This document shows, piece after piece, positions 1 to 8,182 of a DNA stretch of 39,581 nt; within the stretch, counting starts at the first letter, position 1; each line of letters starts with the position of its first letter. A model generated the notes under the pieces. The model saw only the letters and a list, made by a program, of their open reading frames with translations. It made no database searches and had not been told where the DNA came from. The DNA is taken from assembly GCF_000725125.1 (NCBI RefSeq), contig NZ_JFCB01000048.1:1-39581 (forward strand). Direction: 5' to 3'. Source of the DNA: Streptomyces toyocaensis (lineage in GTDB: Bacteria > Actinomycetota > Actinomycetes > Streptomycetales > Streptomycetaceae). A program made the position numbers and the translations under genes.

Positions 1-1
1 C

Positions 2-697
2 GAAGGGCTCCTCCAGGCCCGTGGACTGTACGTGCGCCACGGCGCGTTCACCGTGCTGGACGGAGTGGACATCGAGGTGCCGGCGGGACGGGTGACCGCG
101 GTCGTCGGACCCAACGGGGCCGGCAAGAGCACGCTGTTCCACTGTCTGGCCGGGACCGTGAGGCCCGCGCGGGGGACGGTCCTGCTCGCGGGACGGGACA
201 TCACGCGGCTGTCCGCGCAGGCCCGCACGCGGCTCGGTGTCGCCCGCACGTTCCAGCAGCTGGCGGTCTTCCCCACGCTGACCGTGACGGAGAACGTGCG
301 CGTGGGTGCCGAGCAGGGCCGTCCGTACCGGCCGGGCGCGGTGGAACGGATGCTGCGCCTCTTCGGACTGGACGGGCCGGCCCGGGCGCGGCCGGCCGCC
401 GGGCTGCCCACCGGGGCCCTGCGCCGGGTGGAACTCGCGCGGGCCCTCGCCACCGCCCCGCGCGTGCTCCTGCTCGACGAGCCCGCCGCGGGTCTGGACA
501 CCGCCGAGGTCGCCGCGCTGGCCCGGGTGCTGAGGGCGCTGGCCGCCGACGGGACGGCGCTTCTGGTCGTCGAGCACGACCTCGACCTGGTGGCCGGCCT
601 CGCCGACGTCGTGCACCTGATGACGGCCGGCCGGATCGTCGCCTCCGGTCCCCCCGGCCGGGTCCTGGCCGCCCTCGCGGAGGAGGCCGGCCCATGA
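2..697 (+). CDS. LivG-like branched-chain amino acid ABC transporter ATP-binding protein (5' partial)
   Basis: This is the nucleotide-binding subunit of a HAAT-family (Liv-type) ABC importer, acting at the cytoplasmic face of the membrane. The reading frame is open from base 2, so the start lies outside the window; the GTG at 32 is internal, because the typical first strand of the fold (GLYVRHGAFTVLDG) spans it. Seen in order: Walker A GPNGAGKST near residue 40, Q-loop FQQ, a non-canonical signature (LPTGALRRVELARAL, as is common in LivG proteins rather than LSGGQ), Walker B LLLDEPAAGLD, and the switch histidine in VVEHDLD. It overlaps the next ATPase gene by 4 bp (ATGA), the usual livG-livF arrangement; the LivH/M permease genes would be expected to the left, beyond the window. 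The substrate is not shown by sequence: amino acids are the family default, but urea or amides are possible. Confidence 0.9.
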   Translation, partial: EGLLQARGLYVRHGAFTVLDGVDIEVPAGRVTAVVGPNGAGKSTLFHCLAGTVRPARGTVLLAGRDITRLSAQARTRLGVARTFQQLAVFPTLTVTENVRVGAEQGRPYRPGAVERMLRLFGLDGPARARPAAGLPTGALRRVELARALATAPRVLLLDEPAAGLDTAEVAALARVLRALAADGTALLVVEHDLDLVAGLADVVHLMTAGRIVASGPPGRVLAALAEEAGP

Positions 698-1332
698 CCA
701 CCGTCTCCCTGCGCCTCGCCCGTGTGCGGTACGGCCCTGTGGAGGCCCTGCACGGGGTCAGCCTCACCGCACCGGGCCCCGGCCTGACGGTGCTGCTGGG
801 CCGCAACGGCTCCGGCCGTACGACCGTGCTGCGCGCGCTGGCCGGTGCCGTACCGCTGTCCGGTGGCACGGTGTGGTGGGACGGGCGGGACGTGACGGGC
901 GTACCGGCGTACGAGCGGGCCCGGCGCGGGCTGTGCCTGGTGCCGGAGCGGCGGGCCGTGTTCGGCTCGCTGACCGTGCGGGAGAACCTCGCCCTCACCG
1001 CCCCGGACCCGGCACCCGCCCTCGACGCCTATCCGCGGCTCCGGCCCCTGCTGGGGCGCCGGGCGGGCACCCTCTCCGGCGGGGAGCAGCGCATGCTGGC
1101 CCTGTCCCGGGTCTGGCTGGCGCGCCCGCGCGTGGTGCTCGTCGACGAGCCCGCCCAGGGCATGTCGCCGGCGGTGGCGGCCCGCACGTACGCGCTCCTC
1201 GCCGCGCTCGACGCGTGCGTGGTCGTCGCCGAGCAGCGGCTGCCGTCCGCGCTGCACGGCCGTCCCGCCTACGTGTACGAACTGCGCCGGGGCTCGGTGG
1301 TGTTCGCCGGGGAGGCGGGCGAACTCGGCTGA
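694..1332 (+). CDS. LivF-like ABC transporter ATP-binding protein with Walker A Lys to Arg change
   Basis: This is the second nucleotide-binding subunit, partner of the preceding LivG-like protein, and is translationally coupled through an ATGA overlap. It has 212 residues, slightly short for LivF (about 230). Seen: a Walker A position reading GRNGSGRTT around residues 35-43, in which the nearly invariant lysine is arginine; a signature LSGGEQRMLALSR; Walker B VVLVDEPAQGMS; and VVVAEQ in place of the H-loop histidine (the common LivF variant has H or Q here). The Lys to Arg change usually impairs ATP hydrolysis, so this subunit may form a degenerate site in a heterodimer with the LivG-like partner. 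That functional consequence is inference. Confidence 0.87.
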   Translation: MTTVSLRLARVRYGPVEALHGVSLTAPGPGLTVLLGRNGSGRTTVLRALAGAVPLSGGTVWWDGRDVTGVPAYERARRGLCLVPERRAVFGSLTVRENLALTAPDPAPALDAYPRLRPLLGRRAGTLSGGEQRMLALSRVWLARPRVVLVDEPAQGMSPAVAARTYALLAALDACVVVAEQRLPSALHGRPAYVYELRRGSVVFAGEAGELG

Positions 1333-1673
1333 GCCGTGCCCGCCGAGGCGACGCCGAGCCCTCACCCGGAGGATCGGCGATTTCCAGCCACCCGCTTCAT
1401 TCGCTGATTTCCGGATTTGTCATCCGGGGGTCCGAGTGATCCGCGAGTCACCGCACCCACTGAACGACGTTGCACGCCCAGCCAGTTGACGGTGCCAGGC
1501 CGATTCCACACCGGTCGTGACCGTCTGCGCTGGATGGTTCGATTCCGTTCGCTCTGGGGCGTGACTCCCGCCACAGATCGCCCGTTGTCTTCTTCATGAG
1601 CCGGGGACCCACCCGGACCACGGGCCGGGAGCCACCCGGCCTCGCCACGCACCGCATCCCGAGGGAGCCACCC
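1333..1673. other. Intergenic region without a recognisable gene
   Basis: About 340 bp lie between the ABC pair and the next gene. A small hairpin (ccggat-ttgtc-atccgg, 1411-1427) is present but has no T tract. A TTGAC element occurs near 1486 without a well spaced -10. No tRNA fold closes. The downstream gene's promoter is probably here, but I cannot place it. Confidence 0.5.
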
Positions 1674-2453
1674 GTGCCGCGCATGCTCGACGTCAGCGAC
1701 GAGGTACGCGCCGAGATCGGCGACGAAGAAGCAGCCCGCCTGCTCGCCGGAGAGTCCGCCCCGGGCAGTTACGACTGCACCTCCTGCCGCACCCCGGGCG
1801 ACCCGGAACAGGAGCGCACCAGCACCGTGCTGTTCGTCGGGGACGAGACCGCCGTGCTCGCCTTCGCCCACGCCACCTGTCTGCCCTCGCAGGTCGTCCA
1901 GGTCACCGAGGAGCAGCTCCAGGGTGCCGTGCGGGCCATCGGCGGTGGCCCGGAGCCGGAGTCGGCGCGGGTCACCCCCGAGCAAGCCGTGCTCGGGGTG
2001 ACCAGCGGACTGGTCCTGATCGCCGGGGAGTTGCACCCGGCGCTGGTCGTCGAGCCGACCGCGCCGGTCGCACGGCCCGGTTCGCCCGGGGCCGGCGACG
2101 ACTTCCTGCCGTTGCTCATCGAGCAGGGTTTCATGCCCCTGACCGAGCTGGCGGCCGTGCCGCCGGTGCTGCACGGCTGGTCGGTGCTGCTCGCCGCGGG
2201 CCAGCTGCACGCCGTGCTCCAGCCGAACCCGGCCGGCGGCCGTCCGGTGGCCTGGTGGCAGGCCCACCAGCCGCTCCAGGTCACCGACGGCTGGCGGGCG
2301 GCCGCCAACAAGCACCAGCAGGTGCTGATGTTCGCGGCCCCGGTCGGCTCGATCGGCCGCCAGCCCCGCGAGGACCTGCTGCGCGACGCACTGGACAAGG
2401 CCGCGGCGAACGGCAAGCTGGTCGCCGCCGCCCTGCCGCTCGCCGGCATCTGA
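1674..2453 (+). CDS. Conserved hypothetical protein, possibly SseB-like
   Basis: A 259-residue soluble protein with no signal peptide or membrane segment. The frame stays open upstream to an ATG at 1596, but the GTG at 1674 is preceded by gagggag with six bases of spacing and begins MPRMLDVSDEVRAEIG, so it is chosen. Seen: an N-terminal acidic helix, a single CTSC pair, and alternating hydrophobic strands ending in a helix-rich tail. The layout loosely resembles actinobacterial SseB/enhanced-serine-sensitivity proteins, but I see no diagnostic motif, so the function is left open. It stands alone between the ABC transporter pair and a small hypothetical gene on the same strand. Confidence 0.75.
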   Translation: MPRMLDVSDEVRAEIGDEEAARLLAGESAPGSYDCTSCRTPGDPEQERTSTVLFVGDETAVLAFAHATCLPSQVVQVTEEQLQGAVRAIGGGPEPESARVTPEQAVLGVTSGLVLIAGELHPALVVEPTAPVARPGSPGAGDDFLPLLIEQGFMPLTELAAVPPVLHGWSVLLAAGQLHAVLQPNPAGGRPVAWWQAHQPLQVTDGWRAAANKHQQVLMFAAPVGSIGRQPREDLLRDALDKAAANGKLVAAALPLAGI

Positions 2454-2564
2454 CCGGCCCCGCCGGGACACGACCGGGGGGACAGCCGGGGTACGGCCCG
2501 TGCGCGGCCGGCGAAAGCCCCGAAGCGGCCGCATCCCTTGTCGGGCGGGGTCGTTTGGACATAC

Positions 2565-2984
2565 GTGCACGCATATGACGTTCCCCGCCGCCAGTCCCTC
2601 GCCTCGGTCCCCGCACCCGTGCGCCCGGCGCAGGACTCCCGGAGCGGCCTCTCGGCCACGCCGATCTACGACGCCCTGTACACCGAGTACGTCAAGTCCT
2701 TCCGCTCGCTGCCGGGCGACCGCAGCGGCGAGGAGGAGCTGGGCTTCACCGCCTTCGGGAACATCCCGCACCGTACGGGCTCGTACGGCGGCCACAGCCC
2801 GGGGTCGTTCGGCGCCTCCCTGGTGAGCGGTGCGTACGGCGCCCACGGCACGGGGGCGGACGACGCCGGCCAGGGCGAGGACCGGCCACCGCAGTGGCAG
2901 CGGGTCGGCACGGTCGGCCGGAACGCCTCCGAGATGCACCACGTGCCGGCCGGCCTGCCGCCGACCCCGCGCAGAGGTGCCTGA
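2565..2984 (+). CDS. Small conserved Streptomyces hypothetical protein
   Basis: A 139-residue protein with a conserved-looking core near residues 35-65 (TPIYDALYTEYVKSFRSLPG, then DRSGEEELGF) followed by a Gly/Ser/His/Tyr-rich, probably disordered tail. The pattern matches a family I associate with streptomycetes only, without a known role. The frame is open back to a TTG at 2538; the GTG at 2565 gives an N terminus (MHAYDVPRRQ) that looks natural, but neither start has a clear ribosome binding site. It ends just before a perfect bidirectional hairpin, convergent with der. Confidence 0.65.
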   Translation: MHAYDVPRRQSLASVPAPVRPAQDSRSGLSATPIYDALYTEYVKSFRSLPGDRSGEEELGFTAFGNIPHRTGSYGGHSPGSFGASLVSGAYGAHGTGADDAGQGEDRPPQWQRVGTVGRNASEMHHVPAGLPPTPRRGA

Positions 2985-2986
2985 CC

Positions 2987-3036
2987 GGACACGGTGAAGG
3001 GGCGGCTCCCTCGGGAGCCGCCCCTTCACCGTGTCC
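2987..3036. terminator. Perfect bidirectional hairpin between convergent genes
   Basis: A 24-bp perfect inverted repeat (2987-3010 pairing with 3013-3036, two bases between the arms) lies between the stop codons of the small hypothetical gene (plus) and der (minus). There is no T tract on either side. Strong T-less hairpins are the usual actinomycete form of intrinsic terminator, so it probably stops both transcripts. Confidence 0.85.
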
Positions 3037-3044
3037 GTCGCGCG

Positions 3045-4535
3045 CTACTTCTTCCGGCCGCGCTTCTCGCGCACCCGCACCGAGATGTGGATCGGCGTCC
3101 CCTCGAAGCCGAACTCCTCCCGCAGCCGGCGCTCGATGAAGCGCCGGTAGCCCGCCTCGATGAAACCGGAGGCGAACAGCACGAACCGCGGCGGCTTGGT
3201 GCCCGCCTGCGTGCCGAACAGGATCCGCGGCTGCTTGCCGCCCCGCACCGGGTGCGGGTGGGCGGCGACCAGCTCGCCCAGGAAGGCGTTGAGCCTGCCC
3301 GTCGGCACCCGGGTCTCCCAGCCGGCCAGGGCCGTCTCGATGGCCGGGACCAGCTTCTCCATGTGCCGGCCGGTGCGCGCCGAGACGTTCACCCGCGGCG
3401 CCCACGCGGCCTGGCCGAGCTCGGTCTCGATCTCCCGCTCCAGGTAGTAGCGGCGCTCCTCGTCGAGGGTGTCCCACTTGTTGAACGCGAGGACGAGCGC
3501 GCGGCCCGCCTCCACGGCCATGGTGACGATGCGCTGGTCCTGCACCGAGATCGACTCGGCGGCGTCGATGAGGACGACGGCCACCTCGGCCTTCTCGACG
3601 GCGGCGGCGGTGCGCAGCGAGGCGTAGTAGTCGGCGCCCTGCTGGAGGTGGACGCGCTTGCGGATGCCCGCCGTGTCGACGAACTTCCAGGTCTTGCCGC
3701 CCAGTTCGATCATCTCGTCGACCGGGTCGCGGGTGGTGCCGGCGATCTCGTTGACGACGACCCGCTCCTCGCCCGCGACCTTGTTCAGCAGCGAGGACTT
3801 GCCGACGTTGGGACGGCCGATCAGGGCGACGCGGCGGGGGCCGCCGACCGCGGTGCCGAAGCGCTGCGCCGGGGCCTCCGGCAGGGCCTCCAGGACCTTG
3901 TCCAGCATGTCGCCGGTGCCGCGGCCGTGCAGGGCGGAGACCGGGTGCGGCTCGCCCAGGCCCAGGGACCACAGGTAGGCCGCGTCGGCCTCGCCGCTCG
4001 GGCCGTCCACCTTGTTGGCGCACAGCACGACCGGCTTCCCGGCCTTGCGCAGGAGCCGGACGACGGCCTCGTCGGTGTCGGTGGCGCCGACCTTGGCGTC
4101 CACGACGAAGACGACCGCGTCGGCGGCCTCGATGGCGTACTCGGCCTGGGCGGCCACGGAGGCGTCGATGCCGAGGACGTCCTGCTCCCAGCCGCCGGTG
4201 TCGACGACCTTGAAGCGGCGGCCCGCCCACTCGGCCTCGTAGGTGACACGGTCGCGGGTGACGCCCGGCTTGTCCTCGACGACCGCCTCGCGGCGGCCGA
4301 TGATGCGGTTCACCAGGGTCGACTTGCCGACATTGGGCCTGCCGACGACGGCGAGCACCGGGAGCGGGCCGTGGCCCGCGGCCTCGATGGCACCTTCGAC
4401 GTCCTCGAGGTCGAAGCCCTCCTCCGCGGCGAGCTCCATGAACTCCGCGAACTCGGCATCGCCCAGCGCCCCGTGGTCGTGCTCGTGCGCACCCTCGTAC
4501 GCGTCCGAGCCGTCGGGCTGGATGTGGTCGTTCAT
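3045..4535 (-). CDS. der: Ribosome biogenesis GTPase Der (EngA)
   Basis: Der is a tandem-GTPase protein needed for late 50S subunit assembly in the cytoplasm. Of 496 residues, the first 60 form an acidic extension common in actinobacterial Der. Two G domains follow: GRPNVGKST (G1), DTGG (G3) and NKVD (G4) in the first, and GRPNVGKSS, DTAG and NKWD in the second. A KH-like C-terminal domain ends in a basic tail (EKRGRKK). The ATG at 4535 has gaggt upstream. It is the last gene of the run tyrA-cmk-plsC-der, 76 bp downstream of plsC; the cmk-plsC-der order is conserved in streptomycetes as far as I know. It converges on the hairpin at 2987-3036. Confidence 0.97.
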   Translation of the reverse strand: MNDHIQPDGSDAYEGAHEHDHGALGDAEFAEFMELAAEEGFDLEDVEGAIEAAGHGPLPVLAVVGRPNVGKSTLVNRIIGRREAVVEDKPGVTRDRVTYEAEWAGRRFKVVDTGGWEQDVLGIDASVAAQAEYAIEAADAVVFVVDAKVGATDTDEAVVRLLRKAGKPVVLCANKVDGPSGEADAAYLWSLGLGEPHPVSALHGRGTGDMLDKVLEALPEAPAQRFGTAVGGPRRVALIGRPNVGKSSLLNKVAGEERVVVNEIAGTTRDPVDEMIELGGKTWKFVDTAGIRKRVHLQQGADYYASLRTAAAVEKAEVAVVLIDAAESISVQDQRIVTMAVEAGRALVLAFNKWDTLDEERRYYLEREIETELGQAAWAPRVNVSARTGRHMEKLVPAIETALAGWETRVPTGRLNAFLGELVAAHPHPVRGGKQPRILFGTQAGTKPPRFVLFASGFIEAGYRRFIERRLREEFGFEGTPIHISVRVREKRGRKK

Positions 4536-4611
4536 GAAGTCCGTACCTCGTCGTTCATCGTGGTGATCGGTGGAGCACCGCGTTCAGGGTGATCCACTAC
4601 TCAAGTGTCGC

Positions 4612-5259
4612 TCAGCGCCCGGTGAGGCGCCTGGCGTTTTCCAGGTGTGCGGTGAGCTGCTTCTGAATGCGCTCGGTCGCCTCGTCCAGCGCCTTGCGCG
4701 TACGTCTCCCGCTACCGTCGCCCGCCTCGAAGGGGTCACCGAAGACGACGTCGACGCGGGAGCGCAGCGGGGGCAGTGCCTTGACCAACCGTCCCGGCCG
4801 GTCGGAACTTCCCAGGACGGCCACGGGCACGACGGGCGCGCCGCCGCGTACGGCGAAGTACGCGAGCCCCGCGCGGATCGAGGCGAAGTCGCCCTGGCCG
4901 CGGGTGCCCTCGGGGAAGATGCCGAGGACCCCGCCCTGTTCCAGCACGCCCAGCGCCCGGGATATCGCCGTGCGGTCGGTGCTGTGCCGGTCGACCTCGA
5001 TCTGGCCGATGCCGGTCAGGAACGGGTCGAGCGGACCGATGAACGCCTCCTTCTTGATCAGGAAGTGCGTCGGCCGGGGCGCCACGCCCATGACCATCGG
5101 ACCGTCGATGTTGTGGGAGTGGTTCACGGCGAAGATCACCGGACCGGCCGCGGGCACCCGCCAGGCACCCAGCACACGCGGCCTGAACAGCCCGTACATC
5201 AGGCCGACGCCGATGCGCCGCCCGACCTCGGCGCCCCGCACCGATGGGACGTCGGTCAC
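4612..5259 (-). CDS. plsC: 1-acyl-sn-glycerol-3-phosphate acyltransferase (PlsC family)
   Basis: It acylates lysophosphatidic acid to phosphatidic acid in membrane phospholipid synthesis, on the cytoplasmic face. The 215-residue protein has the acyltransferase motif I NHSHNID (HX4D, catalytic histidine) near residue 50, the substrate-binding motif FPEGTR near residue 120, and a VPVAV block characteristic of the LPLAT fold. The frame runs upstream to 5298, but the GTG at 5259 overlaps the cmk stop in a GTGA junction and gives MTDVPSVRG, so that start is chosen. It is translationally coupled to cmk and lies upstream of der. Which acyl donor or acceptor it prefers cannot be read from sequence. 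Confidence 0.92.
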   Translation of the reverse strand: MTDVPSVRGAEVGRRIGVGLMYGLFRPRVLGAWRVPAAGPVIFAVNHSHNIDGPMVMGVAPRPTHFLIKKEAFIGPLDPFLTGIGQIEVDRHSTDRTAISRALGVLEQGGVLGIFPEGTRGQGDFASIRAGLAYFAVRGGAPVVPVAVLGSSDRPGRLVKALPPLRSRVDVVFGDPFEAGDGSGRRTRKALDEATERIQKQLTAHLENARRLTGR

Positions 5260-5942
5260 TTCGCCGCCCGCTTCTCCTCGACGAGCGTGACGACACACTC
5301 GATGACCTGCTGCAGGGTGAGGTCGGTGGTGTCCACCTCGACCGCGTCGCCGGCCTTGGCGAGCGGGGATGTCTTGCGGCCGGCGTCGGCCGCGTCCCGC
5401 TTGATCAGGGCCTCACGGGTGGTGTGCAGGTCGGCGCCCTTGAGTTCGCCGCTGCGGCGGGCGGCGCGCGCCTCCGGCGAAGCCGTGAGGAAGATCTTCA
5501 GATCGGCGTCCGGCAGCACGGTGGTGCCGATGTCACGGCCCTCGACCACGATGCCTCCGTCGGCGGAGGAGGCGATCGTGCGCTGGAGCTCGGTGATCCG
5601 GGCGCGCACCTCGGGCACCGCGCTGACCGCGCTGACCTTGGAGGTGACGTCCTGCTCGCGGATCGGGACGGCCACGTCGACGCCGTCGACCGTGATGGTG
5701 GGGCCCTGGGGGTCGGTGCCGGAGACGATGTCCGGCTTGCCGGCGACGGCGGCGACCGCGGTGGGGTCCTCTATGTCGATGCCGTTGTTCACCATCCACC
5801 AGGTGATCGCCCGGTACTGGGCGCCGGTGTCCAGGTAGCTCAGGCCCAGCTGCGCCGCCACGGCCTTCGACGTGCTCGACTTGCCCGTGCCGGAGGGGCC
5901 GTCGATGGCGACAATCACGGGCTGGGCGGCGCCGTTTTCCAC
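5256..5942 (-). CDS. cmk: Cytidylate (CMP/dCMP) kinase
   Basis: It phosphorylates CMP and dCMP with ATP in pyrimidine nucleotide salvage. The 228-residue protein shows the P-loop DGPSGTGKSS close to the N terminus, YLDTGAQYRA, the CMP-binding GRDIGTTVLPDA stretch and a lid region with Arg residues (ASPEARAARR). The GTG at 5942 is chosen because aggaagg lies nine bases upstream; the open frame extends further to 6035 without a ribosome site. A 132-bp gap separates it from tyrA, and it shares a GTGA overlap with plsC downstream. CTP synthase for the next nucleotide step is elsewhere in this window (20609-22276). Confidence 0.96.
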   Translation of the reverse strand: MENGAAQPVIVAIDGPSGTGKSSTSKAVAAQLGLSYLDTGAQYRAITWWMVNNGIDIEDPTAVAAVAGKPDIVSGTDPQGPTITVDGVDVAVPIREQDVTSKVSAVSAVPEVRARITELQRTIASSADGGIVVEGRDIGTTVLPDADLKIFLTASPEARAARRSGELKGADLHTTREALIKRDAADAGRKTSPLAKAGDAVEVDTTDLTLQQVIECVVTLVEEKRAAK

Positions 5943-6074
5943 GGGGGAACACCTTCCTGGTGCGGTGGAGGGGGATGTGCGGGGCGCGGACACGCCCCGC
6001 ACCAGATTACCGGCCTCCCGGAACCCCTCCGACAAGCGGACGATCCGGCCCTTCGGGGGAAGGGCACCGGGCCG

Positions 6075-7160
6075 TCACTGCCGGATCGACCAGCCCCGTT
6101 CGCGTAGTCCCGCGGTGAGGACCGGCGCCGCCTTGGGTTCCACCATGAGCTGCACGAGACCGGCCTGCTGTCCGGTGGCGTGCTCGATGCGGACGTCCTC
6201 GATGTTGACCCCGGCGCGGCCGGCGTCGGCGAAGATGCGGGCCAGCTGGCCCGGCTGGTCGTCGATGAGCACCGCCACGACCTCGTAGACGCGCGGCGCG
6301 GTGCCGTGCTTGCCGGGGACGCGGATCTGGCCGGCGTTGCCGCGGCGCAGCACGTCCTCGATGCCGGTGCTGCCCTCGCGGCGCTCGCCCTCGTCGGAGG
6401 ACTGCAGGGCGCGCAGGGCCCGCACGGTCTCCTCCAGGTCACCGGCGACGTCCGTCAGCAGGTCGGCGACCGGACCGGGGTTCGCGGACAGGATGTCGAT
6501 CCACATCCGGGGGTCGGAGGCCGCGATCCGGGTCACGTCGCGTATGCCCTGCCCGCACAGCCGTACGGCGGCCTCCTCGGCGTGCTCCAGGCGCGCGGCG
6601 ACCATGCTGGACACCAGGTGCGGCATGTGGGAGACGAGGGCGACGGCCCGGTCGTGGGCGTCGGCGTCCATGACGACGGGAACGGCCCTGCAGTGCGAGA
6701 TCAGCTCCAGGGCGAGGTTCAGCACCTCGGTGTCGGTCTCCCGGGCCGGGGTGAGCACCCAGGGGCGACCCTCGAAGAGGTCACCGCTGGCGGCCAGCGG
6801 GCCGGACTTCTCCCGGCCGGACATGGGGTGGGTGCCGATGTACGACGTCAGGTCCAGCCCGCGGGCCTCGAGCTCGCGGCGGGGTCCGCCCTTGACGCTG
6901 GCCACGTCGATGTAGCCGCGTGCCGCGCCGCGCCGCATGGCGTCGGCGAGCACGCCGGCCACGTGGGCGGGCGGGGCGGCGACGACCGCCAGGTCCACCG
7001 GGCCGTCGGGCGCCTCGTCCGTACCGGCGCCGAGCGCGGCGGCGGTACGGGCCTGCTCCGGGTCGTGGTCGGCGAGGTGGACGGCGACGCCCCGCTGGGA
7101 CAGGGCGAGGGCGGCCGAGGTGCCGATGAGCCCGGTGCCGATGACGAGTGCGGTTCTCAC
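6075..7160 (-). CDS. tyrA: Prephenate dehydrogenase with C-terminal ACT domain
   Basis: It converts prephenate to 4-hydroxyphenylpyruvate with NAD(P)+, the committed step to tyrosine. The 361-residue protein starts with a Rossmann fold (ALVIGTGLIGTSAALAL), has the THPMSGREKSG substrate and catalytic region near residue 110, a helical dimerisation domain, and from about residue 285 an ACT domain (YEVVAVLIDDQPGQLARI) that implies feedback control by tyrosine. The start is the GTG at 7160, which overlaps the aroH stop (GTGA); the longer open frame upstream is antisense or out-of-frame sequence of aroH and beyond. The coupling to chorismate mutase puts two consecutive steps of the pathway in one operon. 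Confidence 0.96.
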   Translation of the reverse strand: MRTALVIGTGLIGTSAALALSQRGVAVHLADHDPEQARTAAALGAGTDEAPDGPVDLAVVAAPPAHVAGVLADAMRRGAARGYIDVASVKGGPRRELEARGLDLTSYIGTHPMSGREKSGPLAASGDLFEGRPWVLTPARETDTEVLNLALELISHCRAVPVVMDADAHDRAVALVSHMPHLVSSMVAARLEHAEEAAVRLCGQGIRDVTRIAASDPRMWIDILSANPGPVADLLTDVAGDLEETVRALRALQSSDEGERREGSTGIEDVLRRGNAGQIRVPGKHGTAPRVYEVVAVLIDDQPGQLARIFADAGRAGVNIEDVRIEHATGQQAGLVQLMVEPKAAPVLTAGLRERGWSIRQ

Positions 7161-7519
7161 TGGGCGATGTCCTTGCGCAGGGCGGCGGCGGCACCGAGGT
7201 ACACGTGCGTGATGTCGGCGCGGGGCCGGTCGGACTCGATGTGGGCGAGGACCCGGACGACACGGGGCATGGCGCCCGTGACGTCGAGCTCCTGGGCGCA
7301 GATCAGGGGGACGTCGACGATGCCGAGCTTGCGGGCCGCGGCGGCCGGGAAGTCGCAGTGCAGGTCGGGGGTGGCCGTGAACCAGATGCTGATCAGGTCG
7401 TCGGTGTGCAGACCGTTGCGCTCCAGAACGGCGGTGAGCAGCGCGCCGACCTGCTCCCCCATGTGACCGGACTCGTCCCGTTCCAACTGGACGGCCCCCC
7501 GGACCGCGCGTACCGCCAC
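7157..7519 (-). CDS. aroH: Monofunctional chorismate mutase, AroH class
   Basis: It isomerises chorismate to prephenate, the branch to phenylalanine and tyrosine. With 120 residues it matches the small trimeric AroH class of Bacillus subtilis rather than the helical AroQ class. Seen: VRAVRGAVQLERDE with the active-site arginine near the N terminus, FTATPDLHCDFPAAAAR in the middle, and a C-terminal strand ending VYLGAAAALRKDIAQ. GTG start with aaggag seven bases upstream. It is the first gene of the minus-strand run and overlaps tyrA by 4 bp, consistent with product channelling to TyrA, which is inference. Confidence 0.96.
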   Translation of the reverse strand: MAVRAVRGAVQLERDESGHMGEQVGALLTAVLERNGLHTDDLISIWFTATPDLHCDFPAAAARKLGIVDVPLICAQELDVTGAMPRVVRVLAHIESDRPRADITHVYLGAAAALRKDIAQ

Positions 7520-7713
7520 GACGATGCTCCTTGCTGACGTGCGTGTGAGCTGTTCGGTCGTCCAGCGTAGTCAGGCCACACGGGGGCGGCGCCGGGCGCT
7601 CGCCCGCTGAGACAGCCGAGGTGCGCACTTTCAGGTGGTTACCCGCGTTGTGCTCCTCATTCGACCCGTTCGGTGTCAGGATGCGGGAACCGCGATCTCC
7701 AGGAGTTGACGAC

Positions 7714-8160
7714 ATGATCCCTCGCGCGACGCGCCGCACGGTCCTGCTCGCGACGGGCACGGCGGCACTGATCACCGGCTGCGGCTCGGACGGCGGGGAA
7801 GACGGCGGGGAAGACGGCGGGGGCGGCACCTCGTCGGACACCGCCGGCCCGGACGCCCCGGACGCCCCGGCCGGTCAGGGGCTGACCTCGACCGCTGACG
7901 TGCCGGTGGGCGGGGGCACGGTCCTCAGGGACGACGGGATCGTCGTGACCCAGCCCGAGAAGGGGGTCTTCAGGGCGTTCTCGGCGATCTGCACGCACCA
8001 GAACTGCGTCGTGGCCGACGTGGCGGACGGCAGCATCAACTGCACCTGTCACGGCAGCCGGTTCGCGATCACCGACGGCTCGGTGGAGCAGGGCCCGGCG
8101 ACGAGACCGCTGCCGGAGGAGCGGATCACGGTGGAGGGAAATTCCATCCGCAGGGCATGA
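7714..8160 (+). CDS. Rieske [2Fe-2S] lipoprotein, probably Tat-exported
   Basis: A 148-residue exported redox protein. The N terminus carries twin arginines followed by a hydrophobic run (TRRTVLLATGTAALITGC); LITGC is a lipobox, so Cys22 would be lipidated. A Gly/Asp/Glu-rich linker of about 35 residues leads to a compact Rieske domain with CTH in the first box and CTCHGS in the second, giving the two Cys and two His cluster ligands, plus the usual GPA.RPLP loop. The ATG at 7714 has aggag nine bases upstream. It is divergent from aroH. The redox partner is unknown; Tat export of a folded Fe-S protein is the family expectation. Confidence 0.9.
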   Translation: MIPRATRRTVLLATGTAALITGCGSDGGEDGGEDGGGGTSSDTAGPDAPDAPAGQGLTSTADVPVGGGTVLRDDGIVVTQPEKGVFRAFSAICTHQNCVVADVADGSINCTCHGSRFAITDGSVEQGPATRPLPEERITVEGNSIRRA

Positions 8161-8169
8161 CCGGCCACG

Positions 8170-8175
8170 TACGCT
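8170..8175 (+). promoter_or_regulatory. Putative -10 (TACGCT) for a leaderless transcript
   Basis: TACGCT fits the TANNNT -10 consensus and ends seven bases before the ATG at 8183, which has no Shine-Dalgarno sequence. This geometry would place transcription start at or next to the ATG. Confidence 0.45.
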
Positions 8176-8182
8176 CCGGGGC

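Noticed and set aside
1411..1427. Hairpin ccggat-ttgtc-atccgg as a terminator or anticodon arm
   Set aside because: Only 6 bp, no T tract, and as an anticodon arm it would have C at position 37 and no partner stems.
1480..1560. A tRNA gene: ggttcgattcc near 1536-1547 looks like a T loop
   Set aside because: The T stem can be drawn only with G-U pairs and no acceptor, D or anticodon stem closes at the right distances.
2560..2578. tacgtgcacgcatatga as a regulatory palindrome
   Set aside because: Only the central cgtgcacg is symmetric; the flanks do not pair, so it is not above chance.
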